Below are positions 51,855 through 60,460 of a stretch of 64,000 nucleotides of DNA, piece after piece. Source of the DNA: Agromyces marinus (GTDB taxonomy: Bacteria; Actinomycetota; Actinomycetes; Actinomycetales; Microbacteriaceae); NCBI RefSeq assembly GCF_021442325.1, contig NZ_CP087879.1:496001-560000 (forward strand). The letters run 5' to 3'. Each line of letters opens with the position of its first letter. The first letter of the stretch is position 1. The position numbers and the translations under genes were made by a program. Below the pieces are notes generated by a model. It saw only the letters and a list, made by a program, of their open reading frames with translations. It was not told where the DNA came from and did not search any database.

Positions 51855-52562
51855 CTACGAACGCTCGGCGAGCATCCGCTCCATGAGGTCGATCTCGGCC
51901 TGCTGGCTCGACGCGATCGACTCGGCGAGCGAGACGACGACGGGGTACGTGGAGCGCGCGAGCGCGGCATCCGCCATCTCGACCGCACCGCCGTGGTGGG
52001 CGATCATCAGCTCGAGGAAGCGTCGTTCGGCCTCGACGCCCTCGAGCTCGCGCAGCTCCGCGACCTCGGCGGGGGTCGCGAGGCCCGGCATGGGCTCGCC
52101 GGGGCGGTGGGCGGACTCGCCCGACCCGTGCGCGCCATGCGTGCTGCCGTCGAGCTCGGGCCGGGTCATCCAGGTCATCGAGGGCTCGGGTCCGGCCTGG
52201 GGGAGCCCCCACTCCTCGAGCCACCCGTACATCTGGCCGGACTGCTGCGCCTGCGCCGTCGCCTGGTCGTAGGCGAGCAGGCGCACGTCGGGGTCGTCGG
52301 TCGCGTCGCGGACGATCATCGCGAGCTCGACGCCCTGCTGGTGGTGCACCTGCATGTCGCGGGCGAAGCCCGCCTCGGCGCTCGCGTTCGCCGGCGGCTC
52401 CTCGCCGATCGTCGAGAGCCGGCCGATCGAGAACGACACGGCGGCGACCGCGACCACGGCGACGGCGGCCGCGACGACGACGGCCCACCGGCCGATCCCG
52501 CGCCGGCCGGCCCCGGCGTGCGGGTCGTGGTCGCGGGTGACGGCGTCCTCGTCAGGCGTCAC
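51855..52562 (-). CDS. DUF305 domain protein, membrane anchored
   Basis: A 235-residue protein with one N-terminal membrane helix (WAVVVAAAVAVVAVAAVSFSIGRL) and a four-helix His-rich outer domain. The DUF305 marks are DMQVHHQQGVELAMIVRDATDDPDVRLLA and ELMIAHHGGAVEMADAAL, whose paired His and Met can bind metal, probably copper. The GTG at 52562 overlaps the DUF3105 gene stop by four bases. Such pairs are common in actinobacteria; function unproven. Confidence 0.88.
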   Translation of the reverse strand: MTPDEDAVTRDHDPHAGAGRRGIGRWAVVVAAAVAVVAVAAVSFSIGRLSTIGEEPPANASAEAGFARDMQVHHQQGVELAMIVRDATDDPDVRLLAYDQATAQAQQSGQMYGWLEEWGLPQAGPEPSMTWMTRPELDGSTHGAHGSGESAHRPGEPMPGLATPAEVAELRELEGVEAERRFLELMIAHHGGAVEMADAALARSTYPVVVSLAESIASSQQAEIDLMERMLAERS

Positions 52563-53224
52563 GACACCTTGCCCGGGGCGTCGATCGCGCCGGTGCACGA
52601 TGCGCCGGGCTCGGGGACGTCGCTGCTCTGCCAGTACTCCTCGACGAACTCCGCGATGCGCGGGTCGTCGGCCTCGTCGACCTCGAGCTGGACGTTCCAG
52701 CCGCTGAGGACGATCGGGGCGGGCAGTCCGTCGAACGGCGACAGGATGACGTACGTCGACGGCAGCACCGAGCGCAGGGTCGACAGCTCGTCGTCCGTGA
52801 GCGCGTCGGCGTCGTAGGTCACCCAGATCGCACCGTGCTCCTGCGAGTGCACCGCGTACTCGTTCGGGACCGGCTCCTCGTAGACGCCGCAGTTCAGCCA
52901 GTACGGGTGGTGCTCGCCGCCGGCGGGCGGGGTCTGCTCGTAGTCCACGGGGGTCTCGACGTGGGCGGAGCTGTTCTCGAACGTCGCGACGCCCTCGATC
53001 TCGGCGCCCTCGCCGCCGGCCGTGTAGGACGGGCTCCGCGGCGCGAGCACGATCGACGCGGCCACCAGCCCGACGATCACCACGCCCGCGCCCACCGAAC
53101 CCCAGATCGCGATGAGGCGGTTGCGCTTCATGCGCGACTCGCGCTTGCGGAACTCCTCGAGCTTGCGTTCGCGTTCGGCAGCGCGCTGCTGCTTGATGGT
53201 GGGCTTGCTTCCGGGCGCGCTCAT
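52559..53224 (-). CDS. DUF3105 domain protein, membrane anchored
   Basis: A 221-residue protein: a charged coiled N-terminus (QQRAAERERKLEEFRKRESRMKRNR), one membrane helix (LIAIWGSVGAGVVIVGLVAASIVL) and an outer domain with EHHPYWLNCGVYEEPVPNEYAVHSQEHGAIWVTYDADAL, the DUF3105 signature rich in His and Cys. GAGGAAGG precedes the ATG. It is cotranscribed with the DUF305 gene; together they may handle a metal at the cell surface (inference). Confidence 0.88.
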   Translation of the reverse strand: MSAPGSKPTIKQQRAAERERKLEEFRKRESRMKRNRLIAIWGSVGAGVVIVGLVAASIVLAPRSPSYTAGGEGAEIEGVATFENSSAHVETPVDYEQTPPAGGEHHPYWLNCGVYEEPVPNEYAVHSQEHGAIWVTYDADALTDDELSTLRSVLPSTYVILSPFDGLPAPIVLSGWNVQLEVDEADDPRIAEFVEEYWQSSDVPEPGASCTGAIDAPGKVS

Positions 53225-53358
53225 GCGTGGCCTTCCTCGGTGGGGGGTACGGGGCAGGGGTAGTCAATAGCAACGCATGCGGCTGGGAGAATGCCGCCAG
53301 GCGCGCCGTGCAGGCGCCGGAACCGGCCGGACGCGGGCATGCGGCATCGCTCACCCGC

Positions 53359-53364
53359 TAGGCT
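53359..53364 (+). promoter_or_regulatory. Leaderless -10 element, TAGGCT, for the Cys leader peptide
   Basis: TAGGCT is followed by exactly six bases and the GTG at 53371, so the transcript would begin at the GTG. The same box and spacing occurs at 58439 before the MFS gene. Confidence 0.6.
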
Positions 53365-53370
53365 TGGCGG

Positions 53371-53403
53371 GTGAGCTTCTCGCCCCGGTGTTGTCGTCGC
53401 TGA
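53371..53403 (+). CDS. Leaderless Cys-Cys leader peptide upstream of cystathionine beta-synthase
   Basis: GTG-initiated ten-codon reading frame, Val/Met-Ser-Phe-Ser-Pro-Arg-Cys-Cys-Arg-Arg, stop at 53401-53403. The two Cys codons (53389-53394) are both TGT, rare in this genome, where TGC is used (as in the gene downstream). It starts at the predicted transcription start six bases after TAGGCT and lies 76 bases upstream of cystathionine beta-synthase. Leaderless short ORFs with consecutive Cys codons are known in mycobacteria as cysteine-responsive attenuators of sulfur genes. The function here is inferred from that precedent and from the position; it has not been tested. Confidence 0.6.
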   Translation: MSFSPRCCRR

Positions 53404-53453
53404 TCAGCGACCCACTCCCACGCGTCGCGCGCCGTCCGGGCGGGCATCGACGC
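53396..53453 (+). promoter_or_regulatory. Candidate attenuator hairpins after the Cys codons
   Basis: Perfect palindrome GTCGCTGATCAGCGAC at 53396-53411 begins two bases after the Cys codons and overlaps the stop. A second stem GCGTCG (53422-53427) / CGACGC (53448-53453) with an inner GCC/GGC follows. A ribosome stalled at the Cys codons would keep the first stem open. I see no clear pairing with the cbs ribosome binding site (GAGGAAAG at 53464). Confidence 0.5.
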
Positions 53454-53479
53454 ACCTGACACCGAGGAAAGCACACCGC

Positions 53480-54847
53480 ATGAAGTACGCAGCCCACATC
53501 ACCGAACTCGTCGGCGACACGCCCCTTGTGAGGCTCAACCGGGTCACCGAGGGCGTGACGGATGCCACGGTGCTCGTCAAGCTCGAGTACCTGAACCCCG
53601 GCGGCTCATCGAAGGACCGCATCGCGCGCAACATCATCGACGCGGCCGAGCGCGAGGGCAAGCTGAAGCCGGGCGGCACGATCGTCGAGCCCACGTCGGG
53701 GAACACGGGCGTCGGCCTCGCCCTCGTCGCGCAGGAGCGCGGCTACCGGTGCGTGTTCGTGTGCCCCGACAAGGTCTCGGAGGACAAGCGGAACGTGCTG
53801 AAGGCCTACGGCGCCGAGGTCGTCGTGACGCCGACCGCGGTCGCGCCCGACAGCCCCGAGTCGTACTACGGCGTGTCCGACCGGCTGGCGCGCGAGATCC
53901 CGGGCGCGTTCAAGCCCGACCAGTACTCGAACCCGAACGGCCCGCTCTCGCACTACGAGACGACCGGGCCTGAGATCTGGCGCGACACCGAGGGGAAGGT
54001 CACGCACTTCGTGGCCGGCGTCGGCACGGGTGGCACGATCACGGGCACCGGCCGCTACCTCCGCGAGGTCTCGGGCGACACGGTGCGCATCGTCGGGGCC
54101 GACCCCGAGGGCTCGGTCTACTCGGGCGGCACCGGCCGGCCCTACTTCGTCGAGGGCGTCGGCGAGGACTTCTGGCCGACCGCGTACGACCCGAGCGTGC
54201 CGCACGAGATCATCGCGGTGACCGACGCCGAGTCGATCGAGATGACGCGGCGCCTCGCCCGCGAGGAGGGCATCCTCGTCGGCGGTTCGAGCGGCATGGC
54301 CGTCGTCGCGGCGCTCAAGGCCGCGGCATCCGCCTCGCCTGACGACGTCTTCGTCGTGCTGCTGCCCGACTCGGGGCGCGGGTACCTCGGCAAGATCTTC
54401 AACGACAAGTGGCTGCGCGCGTACGGCTTCGGCAACGCGCCCGCGGGCCACACCATCCGCGACATCCTCGCGGCGAAGGCCGACCGCACCGCGCCGTTCG
54501 TCTACGTGCATCCGAACGACACCGTGCGCGAGGCCATCGACCGGATGACCGAGGCCGGCGTCTCGCAGCTGGTCGTGCTCTCGGCCGAGCCGCCTGTCGT
54601 GCTCGGCGAGGTCGTCGGCGCGCTGCACGAGGACGACCTGCTCGACCAGGTGTTCTCGGGGCGTGCGAAGCTCACCGACGAGGTGTCGGCGGTGGTCGGC
54701 GAGGCGCTGCCGCTCATCGGCGTGAACGAGCCGGTCGCGACCGCACGCCAGGCGTTCGGCGAGGCGCCCGCGATGCTCGTCACCGACGGCGGCAAGGCGC
54801 TCGGCGTGATCACGCGCACCGACCTGCTCTCGTACCTCTCCTCCTGA
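53480..54847 (+). CDS. cbs: Cystathionine beta-synthase
   Basis: A 455-residue PLP enzyme with two C-terminal CBS domains. It joins homocysteine and serine to cystathionine on the way to cysteine. PLP Lys45 is in GGSSKDR, and SGNTG is at residues 73-77. The CBS domains run from about residue 335 to 455 (TIRDILAAKADRTAPFVYVHPNDTVREAIDRMTEAGVSQLVVL) and usually sense S-adenosylmethionine. The ATG follows GAGGAAAG. It is followed by the cystathionine gamma-lyase/synthase gene, so the pair forms a transsulfuration operon. It is preceded by a Cys-rich leader peptide. Confidence 0.95.
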   Translation: MKYAAHITELVGDTPLVRLNRVTEGVTDATVLVKLEYLNPGGSSKDRIARNIIDAAEREGKLKPGGTIVEPTSGNTGVGLALVAQERGYRCVFVCPDKVSEDKRNVLKAYGAEVVVTPTAVAPDSPESYYGVSDRLAREIPGAFKPDQYSNPNGPLSHYETTGPEIWRDTEGKVTHFVAGVGTGGTITGTGRYLREVSGDTVRIVGADPEGSVYSGGTGRPYFVEGVGEDFWPTAYDPSVPHEIIAVTDAESIEMTRRLAREEGILVGGSSGMAVVAALKAAASASPDDVFVVLLPDSGRGYLGKIFNDKWLRAYGFGNAPAGHTIRDILAAKADRTAPFVYVHPNDTVREAIDRMTEAGVSQLVVLSAEPPVVLGEVVGALHEDDLLDQVFSGRAKLTDEVSAVVGEALPLIGVNEPVATARQAFGEAPAMLVTDGGKALGVITRTDLLSYLSS

Positions 54848-54871
54848 TCCCTCCCTCGAATCCGTCAGAAA

Positions 54872-54889
54872 CGGATGCCGCGGCATCCG
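54872..54889 (+). repeat. Perfect 18-base palindrome between cbs and the next gene
   Basis: CGGATGCCGCGGCATCCG, 17 bases before the next ATG, which is the window-wide GGATGCC/GGCATCC motif folded back on itself. It may tune expression of the second gene or just be a copy of the common motif. Confidence 0.65.
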
Positions 54890-54905
54890 CTGCGAAAGGC
54901 CAGAC

Positions 54906-56066
54906 ATGCATCACGACACCGGCTTCGACACCCGCGCGATCCACGCGGGCCAGGAGTTCGACCCCACGACCGGCGCGGTGATCCCGCCGATCCACGTGAC
55001 CTCGACGTACGCGCAGGACGGCATCGGCGGCCTCCGCGGCGGGTACGAGTACTCGCGCGGCGGCAACCCGACGCGCACCGCGCTCGAGACCCAGCTCGCC
55101 GCGCTCGAGGGCGGCATCCGCGGCCTGTCGTTCGCGTCGGGCCTCGCGGCGGAGGATGCGCTGCTGCGCACGGTGCTTCGGCCCGGCGACCACGTGGTGA
55201 TCGGCAACGACGTGTACGGCGGCACGCACCGGCTCATCCGCCGCATCTTCGGCGACTGGGGCGTTCGCCACTCGACGGTCGACACGAGCGACCTCGACGC
55301 GGTGCGTGCCGCGATCGAGCTCGGCACCACGAAGGTGCTGTGGGTCGAGACGCCGTCGAACCCGCTCATGAAGATCTCGGACATCGCGGCGCTCGCCGAG
55401 CTCGGCGACGAAGCGGGCCTCACCGTCGTGGTCGACAACACGTTCGCGAGCCCGGCGCTGCAGCAGCCGGTCGCGCTCGGCGCGCACGTGGTCGTGCACT
55501 CGACGACGAAGTACCTCGGCGGGCACTCCGACGTCGTCGGCGGCGCGCTGGTGTTCGCGCCCGGCCGGGAGGAGCTCGCCGAGCGCGTCGGCTTCACGCA
55601 GTTCGCGGCCGGCGCGGTCTCGGCGCCGTTCGACGCGTTCCTCACGACGCGCGGCATCAAGACCCTGGGGGTCCGGATGCAGCGGCACAGCCAGAACGCG
55701 CTCGCGATCGCGCGACGGCTCGACGAGCATCCAGCGGTCGCTCGCGTGCTGTACCCGGGCCTCGAGTCGCACCCGGGCCACGCGCTCGCCGCGCGGCAGA
55801 TGTCGGGCTTCGGCGGCATGGTGTCGATCGATCTCGTGGGCGGCGGCGCGGCCGCGCGCCGGTTCGCGGAGTCGACCGAGCTGTTCACGCTGGCCGAGTC
55901 GCTCGGCGGCGTCGAGTCGCTCGTGAACTACCCGTCGGAGATGACGCACGCGTCGGTGAAGGGCACCGAGGCCGAGGTGCCGGAGTCGATCGTGCGCCTC
56001 TCGGTCGGCATCGAGGATGTGGACGACCTGCTTGCCGACATCGACGGGGCGCTCGGGCGGGTGTAG
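54906..56066 (+). CDS. Cystathionine gamma-lyase / gamma-synthase
   Basis: A 386-residue Cys/Met-metabolism PLP enzyme. The PLP Lys202 is in HSTTKYLGGHSD; ETPSNPLMKISDI and VVDNTFASPALQQP hold the cofactor and substrate. It either splits cystathionine to cysteine (with the upstream synthase) or makes it from O-succinyl/acetylhomoserine; sequence alone does not separate metB from lyase. Operon context with cystathionine beta-synthase favours the lyase direction. Confidence 0.9.
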   Translation: MHHDTGFDTRAIHAGQEFDPTTGAVIPPIHVTSTYAQDGIGGLRGGYEYSRGGNPTRTALETQLAALEGGIRGLSFASGLAAEDALLRTVLRPGDHVVIGNDVYGGTHRLIRRIFGDWGVRHSTVDTSDLDAVRAAIELGTTKVLWVETPSNPLMKISDIAALAELGDEAGLTVVVDNTFASPALQQPVALGAHVVVHSTTKYLGGHSDVVGGALVFAPGREELAERVGFTQFAAGAVSAPFDAFLTTRGIKTLGVRMQRHSQNALAIARRLDEHPAVARVLYPGLESHPGHALAARQMSGFGGMVSIDLVGGGAAARRFAESTELFTLAESLGGVESLVNYPSEMTHASVKGTEAEVPESIVRLSVGIEDVDDLLADIDGALGRV

Positions 56067-56096
56067 CGCCGGCACCGCGCACGCCGCGATGGCGGT

Positions 56097-56131
56097 TGGC
56101 AGGATGTGAACCAACGCTGTCATCCCTGCCA
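56097..56131. repeat. Inverted repeat TGGCAGGATG / CATCCCTGCCA
   Basis: Arms at 56097-56106 and 56121-56131, with one extra base in the right arm, and an overlapping GTTGG/CCAAC dyad. It lies after the gamma-lyase gene and 36 bases before the permease start; terminator or operator. Confidence 0.4.
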
Positions 56132-56166
56132 GTGCGTGTGCCGCTGGCATCCGGCACGATGAGCAG

Positions 56167-57531
56167 GTGAGTTCGAGAACCCTGGACGTCGCGCCCCCGG
56201 TCGGCGCAGCGACACCGCACCACGGCCGGCTGGGCCTCGTCCAGGGCACCGCCCTCTACATCGCGAGCGTGCTCGGCACCGGGATCCTCGTGCTGCCCGG
56301 GCTCGCCGCGCAGGTCGCCGGCCCGGCATCCATCGTCGCGGTCGCGGCGGTGCTCGTGCTCTCGATCCCGCTCGCGGGCACCTTCGCCGCGCTCGCCTCG
56401 CGATTCCCCGACCCGGGCGGCGTCGCCAGCTACGTGCGTCGCGCGCTCGGGCCGACCGCCGCCCGCATGACCGGCTACTGGTTCTTCTTCGGCGTCTGCG
56501 TCGGGGCGCCCGTCGTCGCGGTCCTCGGCGGCGAGTACGTCGTCGCGGTGCTCGGCGTCGACCGCGCCGCCGTGCCGATCATCGGCTTCGCGGTCTTCCT
56601 GCCGCCGTTCATCGCGAACTGGTTCGGCGTGCGCGTCGCGGGCTGGGTGCAGTTCGTGCTCACCGGGCTGCTGCTCGCCGTGGTCGTCGGCGTCGTCGCG
56701 GTCACGTTCCCCGCGGCCGACGCGGCGAACTTCACCCCGTTCCTGCCGAACGGCTGGGCCGGGGTCGGCGTCGCGATCAGCCTCTTCGTGTGGGCGTTCG
56801 CGGGCTGGGAGGTCGGCACGCACATCGCGGGCGAGTTCCGCGACCCGCGCCGCACGATCCCGCTCGCGACGGGCATCGCGATCGCCGTCGTCGGGGTCGG
56901 CTACCTCGCGCTCCAGTTCGTGACCGTCGCCGTGCTCGGCGATCGGGCGGGTGAGAGCCAGGTGCCGCTGCTCGACCTCGTCGAGACGACCGCACCCGGC
57001 ATCGGCTCGGTGCTCGTCGCGGTCGTCGCCGCGATCGTCACGGTCGGCGTCGTGAACGCCTACCTGCCCGCGTTCGGCAAGCTCGGCGCCGCGCTCGGCC
57101 GCGACGGCGACCTGCCCCGATTCTTCGCGAAGGGCGTGGAGGACGGCGCGGTCCCGCGACGGGCGCTGGCCCTCACGGCGGTGCTCATCACCGTCTACTT
57201 CGGCCTCATGCTGTGGAACGGGCTCGACCTGTCGGGCTTCATCCTCATCCACACGAGCAACATGGTCGCGATCTACGCCGCGGGCATGCTCGCCGCGACG
57301 CTCATCCTGCGGAAGTGGTCGGCCGGCTGGTGGCTCGCGGTCGTCGCGACGGTGCTCACGGCCGGCCTGCTCGTGCTCGCGTGGCAGAACCTGCTCGTGC
57401 CGATCGTGCTGGCCGCGGCATCCGTTCTCGTCACGTTCGTGCGCCGCAGGCGGCGACGGGTCGGACCGGGCGCGGTCGGCCGGGCGCCGGCGCAGCCGAC
57501 CGCCGCATCGACGGCCGATCCGGGCCGATAG
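56167..57531 (+). CDS. APC family amino acid permease
   Basis: A 454-residue transporter with about twelve helices. It starts LGLVQGTALYIASVLGTGILVLPGLAA, the APC signature of helix 1, and has SLFVWAFAGWEVGTHIAGEFRDPRRTIPLA in the middle. It resembles the YjeH/L-methionine-leucine exporter branch, which would fit beside sulfur amino acid genes, but this is tentative. The GTG at 56167 lacks a clear ribosome binding site; CACGAT lies six bases upstream, a weak leaderless match. Confidence 0.88.
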   Translation: MSSRTLDVAPPVGAATPHHGRLGLVQGTALYIASVLGTGILVLPGLAAQVAGPASIVAVAAVLVLSIPLAGTFAALASRFPDPGGVASYVRRALGPTAARMTGYWFFFGVCVGAPVVAVLGGEYVVAVLGVDRAAVPIIGFAVFLPPFIANWFGVRVAGWVQFVLTGLLLAVVVGVVAVTFPAADAANFTPFLPNGWAGVGVAISLFVWAFAGWEVGTHIAGEFRDPRRTIPLATGIAIAVVGVGYLALQFVTVAVLGDRAGESQVPLLDLVETTAPGIGSVLVAVVAAIVTVGVVNAYLPAFGKLGAALGRDGDLPRFFAKGVEDGAVPRRALALTAVLITVYFGLMLWNGLDLSGFILIHTSNMVAIYAAGMLAATLILRKWSAGWWLAVVATVLTAGLLVLAWQNLLVPIVLAAASVLVTFVRRRRRRVGPGAVGRAPAQPTAASTADPGR

Positions 57532-57579
57532 CGCCCGTCGGCTGGCGAGCGGACCCCGTTGGGGTTCAGGATGGAGGGC

Positions 57580-58410
57580 ATGACCGCCCACGCGTATGCC
57601 CTCGCCGACGGCAACACCATTCCCGCGATCGGATTGGGGACGTACGGACTGAACGACCAGACGGGCGTCGAGGCGATCGAGACCGCCATCCGCGACGGCT
57701 ACCGGCTGCTCGACACCGCCTACAACTACGGCAACGAAGAGGTCGTCGCCGAGGCCGTGCGCCGGTCGGGCGTCGACCGCAGCGACCTCTTCATCACGAC
57801 CAAGCTCCCGGGCCGCCATCACGGCGCCGAGGAGACGCTCGCGAGCTTCGAGCAGTCGCGCACGCGACTCGACCTCGAGTGGGTCGACCTCTACCTCATC
57901 CACTGGCCGAACCCGAGCCGCGACAAGTACGTCGACAGCTGGCGATCGATGATCAAGCTCAGGGAGCGCGGGGTCGTGCGATCGATCGGGGTCTCGAACT
58001 TCACCGCCGAGATGCTCGAACGCCTCGGCTCGGAGACCGGGCTCATGCCCGTGGTGAACCAGGTCGAGCTCCACCCGTACTTCTCGCAGGCCGAGCTGCG
58101 CGCCTTCCATGCCGAGCACGGCATCCGCACCGAGAGCTGGAGCCCGCTCGCCAAGCGGACCGAACTGCTCGCCGAGCACGCGCTCGTCGAGATCGCCGCG
58201 CGCCACGGCGTCACGACCGCGCAGGTCGTGCTCGCCTGGCACCTCGCCCTCGGCGCGGTGCCGATCCCGAAGTCGGCGGATGCCGCGCGGCGACGCGAGA
58301 ACCTCGACGTGTTCGGCATCGAGCTCGCGCAGGACGAGATCGACGCGATCTCGGCGCTCGAGCGCGGCCGGATCTGGGGCGGCGACCCGGAGTCGCACGA
58401 GGAACTCTGA
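57580..58410 (+). CDS. Aldo/keto reductase
   Basis: A 276-residue NADPH-dependent reductase. The catalytic tetrad is visible: Asp and Tyr in LLDTAYNYGNEE, Lys in ITTKLPG and His in DLYLIHWPNP. GVSNF and the C-terminal PIPKSADAARRREN (phosphate binding for NADPH) complete the family marks. It resembles 2,5-diketo-D-gluconate reductases. The start is uncertain between 57571 and 57580 because the GGAGGG lies very close to the latter. Confidence 0.92.
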   Translation: MTAHAYALADGNTIPAIGLGTYGLNDQTGVEAIETAIRDGYRLLDTAYNYGNEEVVAEAVRRSGVDRSDLFITTKLPGRHHGAEETLASFEQSRTRLDLEWVDLYLIHWPNPSRDKYVDSWRSMIKLRERGVVRSIGVSNFTAEMLERLGSETGLMPVVNQVELHPYFSQAELRAFHAEHGIRTESWSPLAKRTELLAEHALVEIAARHGVTTAQVVLAWHLALGAVPIPKSADAARRRENLDVFGIELAQDEIDAISALERGRIWGGDPESHEEL

Positions 58411-58438
58411 GGTCCGAGCGGATGCCGGCGGGTCGACG

Positions 58439-58444
58439 TAGGCT
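58439..58444 (+). promoter_or_regulatory. Leaderless -10 element, TAGGCT
   Basis: TAGGCT, six bases, then the GTG at 58451 of the MFS gene, the same arrangement as at 53359. Confidence 0.5.
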
Positions 58445-58450
58445 CGGACG

Positions 58451-59854
58451 GTGACCGACCGCACCACCTCCACGACGCCCGGCGAGCCGACGCGATCGGC
58501 CGCACCCGGGGTCTTCGCACGCGAGTGGCGCTGGCTCTCGCTCGGCATGTTCTCGCTGATCTTCCTGGCCGCGTTCGAGGTGCTCGCGGTCACGACCGCG
58601 ATGCCGATCGTCGCGGCCGACCTCGACGGCGAGGGGCTCTACGCGCTCGCGTTCTCGGTGCCGCTGGCCGCCGGCGTCGTGGGCATGGTCATCGCCGGCA
58701 ACTGGAGCGACCGCTCGGGGCCGCTCCCGCCCCTGTTGGCCGCAGGGGTGCTCTTCGTGGTCGGGCTCGTCATCGCCGGCCTCGCACAGGACATGACCGT
58801 GCTCGTGATCGGCCGGCTCGTGCACGGCATCGGCGGTGCCGCCGTCATCGTGCCGCTCTACGTCATCGTCGCCCGGGTGTACCCCGAGTCGGTCCGTTCG
58901 CGCGTGTTCGCCGGGTTCGCGGCGGCCTGGGTGATCCCGTCGATCGTCGGCCCGTCGATCGCGGGCACGATCGCCGAGGAGTTCAGCTGGCGCTGGGTGT
59001 TCCTCGGCGTGATCGCGCTCGTCCTCCCCGCCGCGCTCATGATGCTCGCGCCGCTGCTGCGCGTGCTCGAGAAGGTCCGCGGCGACCGGGGCGTTCCGTG
59101 GAGCGCACGGCGGATCGGCTGGTCCATGCTCGCGGCGGGCGCCGCCCTGGGCGTGAGCCTCGCGGCCGAGTTCGCGGAGCCGTGGCGGTGGCTCGTCGCG
59201 GTGCTCGCGATCATCGTCGTCGTGATCGCGGTGCGCCCGCTCCTGCCGGTCGGCACCCTGCGCGCCGCGCGCGGCATCCCGGCGACGGTGCTCATGCGTG
59301 CCGTCGTCGCCGGGGCGTTCTTCGGCAGCGAGATCTACCTGCCCAAGTTCCTGATCGACGAGTACGGCCTGCCGGCCGGGCTCGCGGGTGCCGTGCTGAC
59401 CGGCGCCGGCGTGTCGTGGGCCGCGGCGTCCTGGTTGCAGGGCCGACTCGACACCCGGCTCTCCAACACCGAGGTCGTGCGGATCGGCGCGGCGACGCTC
59501 GCGGTCGCACTCGGCGGCGTGCTGCTCATCGCCGTCTTCACGCTGCCGCCCGTCACCGCATTCGCGGCGTGGACGATCGCGGGCGCGGCCATGGGGTTCA
59601 TGTACCCGCGGTTCTCGGTCGCGGTGCTCGAGCAGTCCGAGGTCTCGCAGCAGGGGTTCAACAGCGCCGCCCTCACGATCGGCGAGTCGCTCGGCGGTGC
59701 GATCGCGCTCGCGATCACGGCGCTCGTCGCGAGCGTGACCGCTTCGGTGCCGTTCACGCCGGAGTTCGCGGTCACGGCCGCGATCGCGCTCGTCGGGGTG
59801 ATGCTGGCGTCGCGCGTCCGGCCGCGGGGCGCCGGTGCGAGGATGGAAGCATGA
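58451..59854 (+). CDS. MFS transporter
   Basis: A 467-residue transporter with about 12-14 helices, related to drug exporters: FLAAFEVLAVTTAMPIVAADLDGEGLYALAFSVPLAAG, then VGMVIAGNWSDRSGPLPPLLAAGVLF (motif A) and YVIVARVYPESVRSRVFAGFAAAWVIPSIVGPSIAG (motif C-like). Leaderless GTG start. The following DNA-glycosylase-like gene overlaps by four bases. Confidence 0.9.
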   Translation: MTDRTTSTTPGEPTRSAAPGVFAREWRWLSLGMFSLIFLAAFEVLAVTTAMPIVAADLDGEGLYALAFSVPLAAGVVGMVIAGNWSDRSGPLPPLLAAGVLFVVGLVIAGLAQDMTVLVIGRLVHGIGGAAVIVPLYVIVARVYPESVRSRVFAGFAAAWVIPSIVGPSIAGTIAEEFSWRWVFLGVIALVLPAALMMLAPLLRVLEKVRGDRGVPWSARRIGWSMLAAGAALGVSLAAEFAEPWRWLVAVLAIIVVVIAVRPLLPVGTLRAARGIPATVLMRAVVAGAFFGSEIYLPKFLIDEYGLPAGLAGAVLTGAGVSWAAASWLQGRLDTRLSNTEVVRIGAATLAVALGGVLLIAVFTLPPVTAFAAWTIAGAAMGFMYPRFSVAVLEQSEVSQQGFNSAALTIGESLGGAIALAITALVASVTASVPFTPEFAVTAAIALVGVMLASRVRPRGAGARMEA

Positions 59855-60429
59855 CCACGCTCAACATCACGGGGGATGCCGCTGCCGACGACCTGCTGGG
59901 CAGCGACGCGTTCGCGCTGCTCACCGGCATGCTGCTCGACCAGCAGGTCGCGATGGAGACGGCGTTCGCGGGGCCCGCGAAGATCCGCGACCGCGTCGGC
60001 ACGATCGAGCCCGCCGCGATCGCCGCCGTCGAGCCCGAGCGGTTCGCCGAGGCGTTCAAGCAGCCGCCCGCCGTGCACCGGTACCCGGGCTCGATGGCCG
60101 GGCGCGTGCAGGCGCTCGCGGCCGCGGTGCGCGACGAGTGGGGCGGCGACGCCGCCGCGATCTGGACGCAGGGCGACCCCGACGGCGCCGAGGTGCTGAA
60201 GCGACTCAAGGCGCTTCCGGGCTTCGGCGAGCAGAAGGCGAAGATCTTCCTGGCGCTGCTCGGCAAGCAGTGCGGGCTCGAGGCGAGCGGATGGCGCGAC
60301 GCCGCCGGCCACTACGGCGACGAGGGTTCGTACGCCTCCGTGGCCGACATCGTCGACCCCGAGTCGCTCGCGAAGGTCCGTGCCACGAAGCAGGCTGCGA
60401 AGGCGGCTGCGAAGGCCGCGAAGGGGTAG
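59851..60429 (+). CDS. HhH-GPD family DNA glycosylase-like protein
   Basis: A 192-residue protein of the HhH-GPD base-excision type, shorter than AlkA or Nth. It shows LTGMLLDQQVAMETAFAGP near residue 23 and the helix-hairpin-helix LKALPGFGEQKAKIFLALLGKQ near 117. The tail is Lys/Ala-rich (KQAAKAAAKAAKG) and may bind DNA. No iron-sulfur Cys cluster is seen. Whether it cuts a base is unproven. It is coupled to the MFS gene upstream. Confidence 0.85.
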   Translation: MTTLNITGDAAADDLLGSDAFALLTGMLLDQQVAMETAFAGPAKIRDRVGTIEPAAIAAVEPERFAEAFKQPPAVHRYPGSMAGRVQALAAAVRDEWGGDAAAIWTQGDPDGAEVLKRLKALPGFGEQKAKIFLALLGKQCGLEASGWRDAAGHYGDEGSYASVADIVDPESLAKVRATKQAAKAAAKAAKG

Positions 60430-60460
60430 CACCGCGCGCACCCGTGGCGCAACGCGCGCG

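Noticed and set aside
53225..53290. GGGGTA/TACCCC runs upstream of the DUF3105 gene as a CsoR copper operator
   Set aside because: No proper inverted pair with the expected spacing and no csoR gene nearby.
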